A DNA stretch of 64,000 bases, taken from the NCBI RefSeq assembly GCF_029395675.1, contig NZ_CP115184.1, positions 1,922,001 through 1,986,000 of the forward strand, in the 5' to 3' direction. The stretch is from Janibacter cremeus. GTDB lineage: Bacteria > Actinomycetota > Actinomycetes > Actinomycetales > Dermatophilaceae. Below the pieces are notes generated by a model that was not told the DNA's origin, ran no database searches, and saw only the letters and a program-made list of their open reading frames with translations. Shown here in pieces: positions 16,324 to 24,599 of this stretch (the first letter of the stretch is position 1; every line of letters starts with the position of its first letter). The position numbers and the translations under genes are program-made.

Positions 16324-17046
16324 GTGAGCACACGAACCCCTGTCGAGCCGTTGGCGAAGGTGCTCATCATCGAGGACGAGAAGACGCTGGCAGAGATGAT
16401 CGCCGCCTATCTCGCCCGCAGCGGGTACCAGACCACAGTCGAGCACAACGGCGTCGCCGGAGTCGAAGCAGCACGAGAGCAGTCCCCAGACGTGGTGATC
16501 CTCGACCTGGGACTGCCCGGACTGGACGGCATCGAGGTCTGCCGCCAGATCCGCACCTTCAGCGACTGCTACGTCATCGTCGTGACCGCCCGATCGGACG
16601 AAGTGGACACCCTGATCGGCCTCTCCGTGGGCGCCGATGACTACGTCACCAAACCCTTCAGCGTGCGCGAGCTGGTGGCACGCGTGCAGACGGTCCTGCG
16701 TCGCCCACGGGGCGGGAACGCCGGCAACTCCAGCGCTGCGGCAACCCCATGGGTATTCGGCGACCTTCAGGTCGACCCAATCGGGCAGCAGGTCCACCTG
16801 AAGGGAGAACCAGTTCCGCTGACACCGACCGAACGGGATCTGCTGATGACCTTGGCCCAACGGCCCTCGATGGCCTTCTCCCGCACGCAGCTCATCGAGG
16901 AGGTCTGGGGTGGCGGCTGGGTCGGGGACGAGCACCTGGTCGACGTCCACATCGCTCACCTGCGACGCAAGCTCGGAGACAACCCCGATCTCGCTCGCTA
17001 CATCACCACGGTGCGCGGCATCGGCTACCGGATGGGGCCCGGATGA
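16324..17046 (+). CDS. OmpR-family response regulator (probably copper-responsive)
   Basis: 240 residues. The receiver domain has the acidic pocket IIEDE, phospho-acceptor Asp61 in VILDLGLPG, Thr in VVTAR and Lys in YVTKPFSV. The C-terminal winged helix has VPLTPTERDLLMTLAQRP and VDVHIAHLRRKLGD. Its partner is the overlapping histidine kinase (ATGA). The position beside the multicopper oxidase suggests copper or heavy-metal control. The start is uncertain: GTG at 16324 or GTG at 16309, neither with a strong ribosome site. Confidence 0.9.
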   Translation: MSTRTPVEPLAKVLIIEDEKTLAEMIAAYLARSGYQTTVEHNGVAGVEAAREQSPDVVILDLGLPGLDGIEVCRQIRTFSDCYVIVVTARSDEVDTLIGLSVGADDYVTKPFSVRELVARVQTVLRRPRGGNAGNSSAAATPWVFGDLQVDPIGQQVHLKGEPVPLTPTERDLLMTLAQRPSMAFSRTQLIEEVWGGGWVGDEHLVDVHIAHLRRKLGDNPDLARYITTVRGIGYRMGPG

Positions 17047-18161
17047 ACAAGCGCGTCAACACACTCTCCAAGGGTCTGGCGCCTCGACTACTGGCGGGAC
17101 AGATCCTGGTACTCCTTGCGGGAGCACTGACCACCGGGCTCGTCGCCGCCGTCATCGGCCCCCCGATCTTCCACGACCACCTCCTCCAAGCCGGGCACCA
17201 GGAGAACGCACCCGAGCTGGTCCACATCGAGATGGCCTACCGGGACGCCTCGCTCATCGCCCTGGGCGTGAGCCTGCTCATCTCTCTGACTGGGGCGACC
17301 GCGGTGGCCTGGTTCCTCGCCCGACGGCTGCGCCAACCGCTGGCGCAGATGACCGATGCCGCGCGCGAACTGAGCCGTGGCCACTACTCCACCCGCGTGC
17401 CTCATGTCGGTGCGGGGACTGAGCTCGAGACCCTCACCGGCGCCTTCAACGTGATGGCGGCCCGCATGGAAGGAGTCGAGGACACCAGACGACGGATGCT
17501 GTCCGACCTCGCCCACGAACTGCGCACGCCGATCGCGACCTTGAGCGCCTACCACGAGGGACTGCACGACGGCGTGGTGACCCTCGGTGATGACTCTCGT
17601 CTCGCGTTGACCGCCCAGACGGAACGGCTGGCGCGACTGGCCGAGGACATCAACGAGGTCTCCACGACCGAAGAAGGACACCTCGCCCTCGACATCCAGC
17701 GCCACAAGGTGGCTGACTTGTTGTGGGCGGTCTACGGGGGCATGCGTGACAGCTACTCGGAGAAGGGCCTCAACCTGGCCCTGGACGTTGACGAGGCGAC
17801 AGGACTCGAGACCCTGGTCGACCGGGTCCGATTCGCCCAAGTCATGACCAACCTCCTCACCAACGCCCTCAGGCACACACCCGCCGGAGGAACGATCACC
17901 GTCGCAGCGGGACGCGACGGCGGAGAAGCCATCATCACCGTCACCGACACCGGCGAAGGTATGACACCCGACCAGGTGCTGCACGCATTCGAACGCTTCT
18001 ACCGCGGCGACTCAGCTCGCACAAACGACCAACGAGGATCCGGTATCGGCCTGACCATCAGCAAGGCCATCATCGATGCGCATCACGGAGGACTCACCGC
18101 ATCCAGCCCCGGCCCCGGAAAGGGCTCATGCTTCACCATCTCCCTGCCGCTCGTGCGATGA
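17043..18161 (+). CDS. Sensor histidine kinase partner
   Basis: 372 residues. Two transmembrane helices (about 15-41 and 68-93) enclose a very short outer loop of about 26 residues with His44, His46, His52 and His61, which might bind metal. A HAMP domain follows (ARRLRQPLAQMTDAARELSRG), then the H-box SDLAHELRTPIATL with His158. The ATP-binding domain has NLLTNALRHTP, DTGEGM and GSGIGLTISKAII. The start overlaps the response regulator stop by 4 bases. The small loop is more like CusS-type or intramembrane sensors than nutrient sensors. Confidence 0.9.
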   Translation: MNKRVNTLSKGLAPRLLAGQILVLLAGALTTGLVAAVIGPPIFHDHLLQAGHQENAPELVHIEMAYRDASLIALGVSLLISLTGATAVAWFLARRLRQPLAQMTDAARELSRGHYSTRVPHVGAGTELETLTGAFNVMAARMEGVEDTRRRMLSDLAHELRTPIATLSAYHEGLHDGVVTLGDDSRLALTAQTERLARLAEDINEVSTTEEGHLALDIQRHKVADLLWAVYGGMRDSYSEKGLNLALDVDEATGLETLVDRVRFAQVMTNLLTNALRHTPAGGTITVAAGRDGGEAIITVTDTGEGMTPDQVLHAFERFYRGDSARTNDQRGSGIGLTISKAIIDAHHGGLTASSPGPGKGSCFTISLPLVR

Positions 18162-18487
18162 CGAGTAAGAGACCAAGGGAAGCCAGGCCTTGAGAACCAC
18201 TGCCTCCAGCAACTGATCCACGGTGGGGCTCCGTCGGGCCCGTTGGGCGTGAGGAAGACGCGACAGGCTGAAGCCGGTTGCTCGTCACCCCGGGCAAACG
18301 GGTTGCGGCCGTCTACGAGGACCGTGGGCGAGCCGATGAAGCCCAGCCGTACGGCGCCCTCTGGTGTTTCGATCAGTACCTTGGTGACGGTCTGCTCGTC
18401 TCGGCCGAGTCGCGTTAGAACAGTGACTCGACGCTCGGCCAGTTTCGAGTGCGGGCATCCCTCGAGACATTCGGGAACGGGCGCCAC
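18126..18487 (-). pseudogene. Thioredoxin-like / MerP-type thiol protein, apparent frameshift
   Basis: From GTG 18487 the frame reads PECLEGCPHSKLAERR, then ETPEGAVRLGFIGSPTVLVDG, RNPFARGDEQP and ACRVFLTPNGPDG, as in small CPH-motif proteins found with actinobacterial mercury or metal genes. Near 18227 the expected GAPTVDQLLEAVVL end is present, but in another frame, as if one C were missing. The frame as it stands instead runs on to 18083 with an unrelated tail and overlaps the kinase gene by 79 bases. In the restored frame the gene stops at 18126. A sequencing error is possible. Confidence 0.6.
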
Positions 18488-18663
18488 ACCGATGATCCCA
18501 CGTCGTCCCTTCCGTCCCTCGCACCACGAGCTTGGTCTATATCCGCTCTTACTAGGGCAAACAGTTCCCGATCGCCTCAGTACTGCAGATAATGCGACCG
18601 GAGGTGGCGTCGCTGTCGGGCCATCCGGGCGATCACCGACGGACAAGCGCCGAGCATGGACTC

Positions 18664-18709
18664 CTAGATTGCACACGTCTGGGATCCAGGCCGGATCTGT
18701 GCAATCTAG
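18664..18709. repeat. Inverted repeat, 12-bp perfect arms
   Basis: CTAGATTGCACA at 18664-18675 is the exact reverse complement of 18698-18709, with a 22-bp spacer. The right arm forms part of the dispersed 34-bp repeat described at 18696. Confidence 0.75.
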
Positions 18710-18729
18710 GACGCGTGTCGTGTGCAGTC
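18696..18729. repeat. Dispersed 34-bp repeat, copy 1
   Basis: This matches 19992-20025 at 32 of 34 positions. Its right part, continuing into the palindrome (18713-18746), is identical to 21071-21104. The common core is CGTGTCGTGTGCAGTC. It lies upstream (on the minus strand) of the thioredoxin-like gene. Confidence 0.8.
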
Positions 18730-18766
18730 TTCGCTGCATCTCGACAAGTGTCGAGATGCAGCGAAG
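18729..18766. repeat. Perfect palindrome, 18-bp arms with 2-bp centre
   Basis: CTTCGCTGCATCTCGACA, then AG, then the exact reverse complement. It is long enough to extrude as a cruciform or to form a strong RNA hairpin. The left arm is repeated at 21087-21104, without the right arm. There is no gene in 18488-18864; this palindrome and the repeats around it are what that stretch holds. Confidence 0.85.
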
Positions 18767-18864
18767 ATTGCACAACGCGCCTTCGTATGCAGCAAAACCG
18801 CATTGTCATGAATAGTTGGAGTGTTGCGGTGTACCTCGACCTGATGTCTTCGCGCGGCGACAGT

Positions 18865-19893
18865 TCATGGGCGGCGCGGGGCGTCGGGTGGTGGGGTACT
18901 CAGCGTGACGCCCTCGAGTGACGCCTTCAGTGCGTGGTCCACCGGATGCGTATCGACCTGACGCGCGGCCTTGTCACGTGCGGCGCGCAGTTCGCCCAAC
19001 CTGTCGAAGTCGTGGGCGTGGTGTTCGTCCACGCACTTCGTGAGCCACTCGCTGTATTGATTGAGCGGTGTCATGACCTCGTCGAGGAGCTCCCGTAGCG
19101 GCACCTTCTCGTGTGCTCGGGCGTAATCCTTCCCGGGGTCCTCGAAGGTGCGCAGGTCGACGTGGAGTAGGCGTGACGGGTACAGGGTGATGATTCGTCG
19201 GGTGGGCACCCCAATGATCGTGTCGAGCCCGACGCCCTGCTGGTACTTGTGTACGAGGGCGTTTCTCAGTCCTTGGAGGAAGGACAACGCTGGCAACTGC
19301 CATAGGGCCTTCGTGTGGGATCGCACGTCGATGCGCACTTCGGTGCCTTTGTAGGCATCGAGCACGTCGCCTTTGAGTATCTGGTCTCGGATGCTGTCGA
19401 CGCTTGCCGCGAGATTGAATATGCGCTGGTCGAGTTCTAGGTGCTGATCCAAGGAAAGCTGCTCGATCGGGCCCGACTGGCGCTCGATCCGATCGAGCGA
19501 CGCGACCAAGGTCGTTGCGTTTCGATGAGCGATCGTGATGATCCGGAAGACGTGTGACCACCTCACCTCGGCCAGCCACCCTGTGCTGTCACGGACCGCC
19601 TCCTCGGCAGCCTCGAGTGCGGGACCAGGGCGCACCGGCGTGGGTCTAGGGACGGCCGACCAGTCCCCGGTTTCATAGGCCTTGTAGACGGCCTCGGACT
19701 CGGAAGACCGCGGCGGGATTGTGCCTCGGCGGCGACCTTCGACACTCCACTCGGTGTCGTACAGTCGCTGGTCATCGACCCAGATGCCCGGGTGCGGCGC
19801 ACGGATGTCTTCCATGATCTTTGGCGTCACCTGCTTGCCGTCGAGCGTGTACTGCCAGTCCTCGCCGGCGGAGACTGTCTCGAGCCATTGCAT
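18865..19893 (-). CDS. Unknown protein with HEPN-type R-x4-H motif
   Basis: 342 residues, not recognised as a whole. Residues 205-216 read FLQGLRNALVHK: Arg210, Asn211 and His215 form the RNxxxH signature of HEPN RNase domains, set in a helical region (SLDQHLELDQRIFNLAASVDSIRDQILKG). The first 100 residues are not helical-looking and may be a separate domain. HEPN proteins are often toxins or phage-defence nucleases. The ATG at 19893 is 7 bases after TACGGT, a leaderless pattern; GTG 19938 is an in-frame alternative. The gene lies between copies of a dispersed repeat and beside another unknown gene on the same strand. Confidence 0.6.
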   Translation of the reverse strand: MQWLETVSAGEDWQYTLDGKQVTPKIMEDIRAPHPGIWVDDQRLYDTEWSVEGRRRGTIPPRSSESEAVYKAYETGDWSAVPRPTPVRPGPALEAAEEAVRDSTGWLAEVRWSHVFRIITIAHRNATTLVASLDRIERQSGPIEQLSLDQHLELDQRIFNLAASVDSIRDQILKGDVLDAYKGTEVRIDVRSHTKALWQLPALSFLQGLRNALVHKYQQGVGLDTIIGVPTRRIITLYPSRLLHVDLRTFEDPGKDYARAHEKVPLRELLDEVMTPLNQYSEWLTKCVDEHHAHDFDRLGELRAARDKAARQVDTHPVDHALKASLEGVTLSTPPPDAPRRP

Positions 19894-19991
19894 AGAAGTG
19901 ACCGTAGCGATACCGCCTGCAGCGGGGAACCGCTCCACTAGGCCGTATGCCCTGGACGGCCTACTTTGCGCACTGGCGGCGCGTAGCCAAG

Positions 19992-20025
19992 TCTGTGCAA
20001 TGTAGGCCGCGTGTCGTGTGCAGTC
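19992..20025. repeat. Dispersed 34-bp repeat, copy 2
   Basis: 32 of 34 positions match 18696-18729. It is about 100 bp upstream of the HEPN-motif gene start. A smaller inverted repeat (TGCAGCA ... TGCTGCA) follows within 60 bp, so each repeat copy is associated with some palindrome. Confidence 0.78.
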
Positions 20026-20114
20026 GGTGACGTTCTATGCAGCAACAGACGGGACTGCTGCACGATGAGATGACCCTGACCATGGACCCATCTACCCCTA
20101 ACGCGCAGTAGCCC

Positions 20115-20966
20115 CTACGGGGGCGAAGCCGTTGATCGCTGGTCTACCAGCTGTAGGGCAACGTGACCGACAGACACTGTCGTGCTGAAGTCTGCGATGA
20201 AGTGGCCCGGAGCGGAGTCAGTACCAGGAGCCATCCAAGGCCAACCCCACGCGTGTGCGACTCCGCTGTAGACGTGGAAGAGCCATGTGAAGTGTTCAGC
20301 GATCTGTCGGGCGGGAAACTCCTCGTGCCCGCTCTCTCGCAGGAGCTTCTCGATAAGACGCGCTGATTCGCTCAGCATCACCTCGTCGCCCACTCTCTTC
20401 TTCTTACGCTCGAGGAGTGACTGGCGCATCACCTCCTGCTTCTCGACGAGAGCCGGGGGAGGACGGAGCTGACTCAGGGTTTCAAACTCCTTCATCGCCT
20501 CGTAGTGACGGCGTTGGCTCCGGGCGTCTTGGTCAAGCATGTCGAGGGCGTTCTCGATGCGCTCTTCATGGGAGTCGGGCGCCAGGATGTAGCAGCAGCG
20601 TGCGGATGCGAGCAGTGCTCGCCTGGCGACCGACTGCAAAACCGTGGGCAAGATTGTGTGCTGGCGCCGAAGGGCAGTAGGCATGAATGAGCGCCTAGGA
20701 GGAAGTGCCGCGCGCAGTTCCCGCTGGAGGTGCTCCAAGCTGACTCGTGTCGCTGACCATGCGGCAGGGAGGGTTCGCTTCAGCGGGACGGGATGCGGTG
20801 GCATAGCTATTCCCAAGCGATCGATGTCGCTTCCGGGTTCACCCCAATTGCCCCGGCGAGTCACGTTGTCGTGCAGCGCGATGATTAGGTCGATCTGCGC
20901 CAGCGACGACTCAAGTTGGTCGTAGTCCTCCTGAGAGTCCAGACCGATGTCCGCAACGTTCTGCAT
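20115..20966 (-). CDS. Unknown alpha-helical protein
   Basis: 283 residues, mostly helical, with no signal peptide and no membrane segment. I do not recognise the family. Notable parts are NVTRRGNWGEPGSDIDRLGI near the start, ARRALLASARCCYILAPDSHEERIENAL in the middle, and WLFHVYSGVAHAWGWPWM near the end; the S-G-x-x-H-A pattern recurs in uncharacterised actinobacterial proteins. The ATG lies 6 bases after TAGCGT (20973-20978), a leaderless pattern. A repeat copy lies 105 bp upstream, the same layout as for the HEPN-motif gene downstream, so the two are probably regulated together. Confidence 0.6.
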   Translation of the reverse strand: MQNVADIGLDSQEDYDQLESSLAQIDLIIALHDNVTRRGNWGEPGSDIDRLGIAMPPHPVPLKRTLPAAWSATRVSLEHLQRELRAALPPRRSFMPTALRRQHTILPTVLQSVARRALLASARCCYILAPDSHEERIENALDMLDQDARSQRRHYEAMKEFETLSQLRPPPALVEKQEVMRQSLLERKKKRVGDEVMLSESARLIEKLLRESGHEEFPARQIAEHFTWLFHVYSGVAHAWGWPWMAPGTDSAPGHFIADFSTTVSVGHVALQLVDQRSTASPP

Positions 20967-21070
20967 GTAAGGACGCTATAGGAGCAAGAGCAACCGGGAA
21001 GCCCGCGTCGCGGGCCGACGGTACCTTGCACACCCACGCTGGCGGGGGCCCGGTTGTGCGTCTCTCGAAG

Positions 21071-21104
21071 GCGTGTCGTGTGCAGTCTTCGCTGCATCTC
21101 GACA
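21071..21104. repeat. Dispersed repeat, copy 3
   Basis: 34 bp identical to 18713-18746: the CGTGTCGTGTGCAGTC core plus one arm of the 18-bp palindrome. The rest of 20967-21271 holds no gene that I can support. Confidence 0.8.
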
Positions 21105-21271
21105 TCTAGCAATGAACGCGGCTCGGAGTTGTTCGCGGACTTGAGCGTTACTCGTGGTGGGTTCATCGTCGAACGCAGCAGGTTCGCGGCCGTGACACAC
21201 ATGTACGGGACGTCGGATGCCGCTCGACGTGCGGGAAACTACACTCTTGAGCCGATTAACTCGACCAACCC

Positions 21272-21712
21272 ATGGCGACCTACCCGAGCGGCCTCACCCG
21301 GACCTTCCCCGAACCCGACGACTTTCCCACCGCGGCCGCCTGGGGCGTCCAGCTCGAGCTCGCCCTCGAGGAACAGCCTCTAGGCCCCAGCGCAGCCTGC
21401 ATGAACCCCGAGTGCGCCAATCCCGTGGACTACGCCCCGAGCGGCACGACCCTCATCTACTGCTCCTCCTACTGCCGCAACCGCGCATCCGACATCCGTC
21501 GCCGCATCACCCACCAACTCCGCGTCATCGACGCCGCCCTGGGACCCGACCACGCACGAGCACGAGGACTCCCCCGCGCCGCCCTCCAAGCACGCGCCCA
21601 CCACCTCCACTGGTCGCGTCGAGACTCGGTGTGGGTCGGGCGGTCCGGCACCATCGGGCTCGCGCTCACGACGCCCGGCGGCGCGTCGTACGGTCGGCCT
21701 GACCTGGCGTGA
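21272..21712 (+). CDS. Small protein with a Cys-rich (zinc-ribbon-like) centre
   Basis: 146 residues. The middle, CMNPECANPVDYAPSGT followed by YCSSYCRNRASDIRRR, has two Cys pairs spaced as in treble-clef or CGNR-like zinc ribbons. The basic helix that follows could contact nucleic acid. The C-terminal part (HHLHWSRRDSVWVGR) is unrecognised. It is on the strand opposite to its neighbours. No ribosome site is clear upstream of the ATG. Function unknown. Confidence 0.5.
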   Translation: MATYPSGLTRTFPEPDDFPTAAAWGVQLELALEEQPLGPSAACMNPECANPVDYAPSGTTLIYCSSYCRNRASDIRRRITHQLRVIDAALGPDHARARGLPRAALQARAHHLHWSRRDSVWVGRSGTIGLALTTPGGASYGRPDLA

Positions 21713-21879
21713 CGACGTCGAACTGGCGCCCGCGGCCGCTCGGTTCCTGGCGTTCGTCGTTCAGAACAAGACGTTCCCGGAGTGAGGTGTCAGATCACGA
21801 GCGCGGCGATCAGTCCGGGCGACGAGACGGGCGGCGTCGGACGCTGCGAAGAAGTCGCTGATGATGCTCGGGATCTGGC

Positions 21880-24333
21880 TCATGAGTCTGCTTGTGGTTG
21901 CTGCGCCAGGCGGCGCGCAAGGTACGGCGCGGTGGCACTGCCCTCGGTCGAGGCGACGTCGGTGGGGGTGCCGGTGGCGACCACCCTTCCACCCGCATCG
22001 CCGCCGCCGGGGCCGAGGTCGATGGCCCAGTCGGCGGTGGCGATCGTGTCGAGGTCGTGCTCGACGAGGACGACGGTGTTGCCGGCCTCGACGAGCAGGT
22101 GCAGTTGTCGCAGCAGCAGGGCGATGTCGGCAGGGTGGAGGCCTGCCGTCGGTTCGTCGAGCAGGTACAGCGCGTGGCCGCGGCGTGCTCGCTGGAGCTC
22201 GGTGGCCAGCTTGATGCGTTGCGCCTCACCGCCGCTGAGCTCCGTCGCGGGCTGACCCAGCCGCAAGTAGCCCAGCCCCACCTCGCGCAGCGTCTCGAGG
22301 CTCCGGGAGGCCGCGGGGACGTCGGCGAGGAACGTGGCCGCGTCGTCGACCGTCATCGCCAGCACGTCGGCGATGGTCTTGCCCTGGTAGGTCACTTCCA
22401 GCGTCTCGGGGTTGTAGCGGGAGCCATGACAGGTCGGGCACGCCGCGTAGGTGCCCGGCAGGAACAACAGCTCGACAGCCACGAAGCCCTCGCCTTGACA
22501 GGTCTCGCACCGGCCCTCGGCGACGTTGAAGGAGAACCGACCGGCGCCATAGCCGCGGGCCTTCGCCTCGTCCGTCGCGGCGTACAGCTTGCGCACCGCG
22601 TCGAACATCCCCGTGTACGTCGCCAGATTGGACCGCGGCGTGCGCCCGATGGGGCGCTGGTCGACCAGGACGAGACGGTCGAACGACTCGAGCCCCGACG
22701 CGTCCTCCACGTCGACCTCGAGGTCGGCCTGGTCGGGGTCCTCGGGGGCCAGGCCGAGGTGGCAGCGCACGAGCTCGGCGAGCACCTGCGTGACCAGCGT
22801 CGACTTGCCGGATCCGGAGACCCCGGTGACGGCCGTCAGCACGCAGAGCGGGATGTCGACCGAGACGTCGGTGAGGTTGTGGCGCGAGACGCCGCGCAGG
22901 TGCAGGTGGCCGTGCGGGGTCCGCGGGGTGTGGTCGAGGGGCTCGGCGCGCCCGAACAGGTACTGGCTCGTGGCGGACTCCTTGACGGCTTCCAGGCCGG
23001 CCACCGGGCCGCTGTAGAGCACCCGACCACCGCCTTCCCCGGCGCCCGGCCCGATGTCGACGACCCAGTCGGCGCGTCGTACGACGTCCATGTCGTGCTC
23101 GACCACGAAGAGCGAGTTGCCCGACGCCTTGAGTCGGGCCAGCACGTCGAGCAGCGGCTCGGCATCGGCCGGGTGCAGGCCGGCCGAGGGCTCGTCCAGC
23201 ACGTACACGACGCCGAACAGGCCGGACCGCAACTGGGTCGCGATGCGTAGGCGCTGGGCCTCGCCGGGCGACAGGGTCGTCGAGGAGCGGCCGAGACTGA
23301 GGTAGCCCAGGCCGAGGTCGAGCAGCACCTCGACCCGCGCGACCAGGTCGGCGCAGATCCGCACCGCTACCTCGTTGGACTCCTCGGGCAGCTCGGCGAC
23401 GGGCCGCAGGAGGGCGACCACTTCGGCGAACGACATCGCGTTGACCTCGGCGATGGAGCGGCCGGCGACGGTGATCGCGAGCGCCTCCGGCCGCAGCCCG
23501 CTGCCGTGGCATTCCGGACAGGGCACGCTCCGCACGAACCGCAGCGCCCGTTCGCGCATCCGCTCGCTCGTGGAGTCGGCGAGCACGTGCATGACGTGCT
23601 TGCGGGCGCTCCAGAACTTGCCGTAGTAGCCGTGGTCGACGCGGTCACGTTGTGGCTTGATCAGCACGGACGGCTGCTCGTCGGTGTAGAGCAGCCAGTC
23701 CCGGTCCTTCTTCTTCAGCCTGCTCCACGGCTTCTCGATGTCGATGCCGAGACCGCTGACGATGCTGCGCAGGTTGGCGCCCTGCCAGGCACCGGGCCAA
23801 GCGGCGATCGCGCCGTCGCGGATGCTCAGCGACGGGTCCGGGACGAGGAGGTCCTCGGCCACGTCGTGCACGACGCCCAGCCCGTGGCATCGCAGGCAGG
23901 CGCCGGCGGCGGTGTTGGGCGAGAAGGCCTCGGCAGCCAGGTGAGCGGCACCCTCCGGGTAGGTCCCGGCGCGCGAGTAGAGCATCCGCAGAAGGTTCGA
24001 CAGCGTCGTGATCGTGCCGACCGTCGACCGGGAGCTCGGCGCACCACGCCGCTGCTGGAGGGCCACGGCCGGCGGGAGTCCGGTGATCTCCTGCACGTGC
24101 GGCGCACCGACCTGTTGCAGTAGCCGACGGGCGTACGGCGCGACCGACTCGAAGTAGCGGCGCTGCGCCTCGGCATAGAGCGTGCCGAACGCGAGAGACG
24201 ACTTGCCGGATCCGGAGACCCCGGTGAAGGCGACCATGGCGTCGCGCGGGATGTCGACGTCGACGTCGCGCAGGTTGTGCTCACTGGCGCCCCGCACGTG
24301 CACGAAGGTGTCGCTCGGGTCGTAGGTCACCAC
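21880..24333 (-). CDS. Short UvrA-like ABC ATPase
   Basis: 817 residues with two UvrA-type ABC modules. Module 1 has Walker A TGVSGSGKSSLAFGTL and signature LSPGEAQRLRI with VVYVLDEPSAGLHPAD. Module 2 has TGVSGSGKSTLVTQVL and LSGGEAQRIKLA with LYLLDEPTAGLHPAD. Zinc-finger cysteines are present (CPECHGSG, CETCQGEGF, CPTCHGSRYN). True UvrA has about 950 residues; these shorter relatives (UvrA2/DrrC-like) lack part of the UvrB-binding region and are often linked to resistance against DNA-binding drugs. It starts at GTG 24333. Being on a mobile element, it is likely an accessory resistance gene and not the housekeeping uvrA. Confidence 0.85.
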   Translation of the reverse strand: MVTYDPSDTFVHVRGASEHNLRDVDVDIPRDAMVAFTGVSGSGKSSLAFGTLYAEAQRRYFESVAPYARRLLQQVGAPHVQEITGLPPAVALQQRRGAPSSRSTVGTITTLSNLLRMLYSRAGTYPEGAAHLAAEAFSPNTAAGACLRCHGLGVVHDVAEDLLVPDPSLSIRDGAIAAWPGAWQGANLRSIVSGLGIDIEKPWSRLKKKDRDWLLYTDEQPSVLIKPQRDRVDHGYYGKFWSARKHVMHVLADSTSERMRERALRFVRSVPCPECHGSGLRPEALAITVAGRSIAEVNAMSFAEVVALLRPVAELPEESNEVAVRICADLVARVEVLLDLGLGYLSLGRSSTTLSPGEAQRLRIATQLRSGLFGVVYVLDEPSAGLHPADAEPLLDVLARLKASGNSLFVVEHDMDVVRRADWVVDIGPGAGEGGGRVLYSGPVAGLEAVKESATSQYLFGRAEPLDHTPRTPHGHLHLRGVSRHNLTDVSVDIPLCVLTAVTGVSGSGKSTLVTQVLAELVRCHLGLAPEDPDQADLEVDVEDASGLESFDRLVLVDQRPIGRTPRSNLATYTGMFDAVRKLYAATDEAKARGYGAGRFSFNVAEGRCETCQGEGFVAVELLFLPGTYAACPTCHGSRYNPETLEVTYQGKTIADVLAMTVDDAATFLADVPAASRSLETLREVGLGYLRLGQPATELSGGEAQRIKLATELQRARRGHALYLLDEPTAGLHPADIALLLRQLHLLVEAGNTVVLVEHDLDTIATADWAIDLGPGGGDAGGRVVATGTPTDVASTEGSATAPYLARRLAQQPQADS

Positions 24334-24373
24334 TCATCTTACCCCCTGCGCCCTGGGGGGAGAACCCCTGGAC

Positions 24374-24550
24374 ATGACCTCCTACCGGTTCCTGGACGCC
24401 ATGGGTGACGTGGTGGAGGAGGGCGACTTCGAGGACCACACCGCAGTGCTCGCCTGGGCGAGGGACGGCGACCACGACGAGGACGTGCAACGGGTCGAGT
24501 ACCTCGGGCCGCAGCGCGACTGGCGCTGGGCGGGTCCACTGCTCGACTGA
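24374..24550 (+). CDS. Small acidic hypothetical protein
   Basis: 58 residues (starts MTSYRFLDAMGDVVEEGDFE, ends QRDWRWAGPLLD). The ATG follows GGGGGGAG at a normal distance. It is very acidic, with a YLGPQRDWRW segment that looks conserved-type. It is divergent from the UvrA-like gene. No function can be assigned. Confidence 0.5.
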   Translation: MTSYRFLDAMGDVVEEGDFEDHTAVLAWARDGDHDEDVQRVEYLGPQRDWRWAGPLLD

Positions 24551-24599
24551 CGTCCTAGGCCATCGAGGGCGCCGAGGGAATGTACGCGTGCGGCGACGG

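Noticed and set aside
18243..18815. Plus-strand open frame of 190 codons after the kinase
   Set aside because: It is antisense to the thioredoxin-like gene and runs into the palindromic repeats. No motif is seen.
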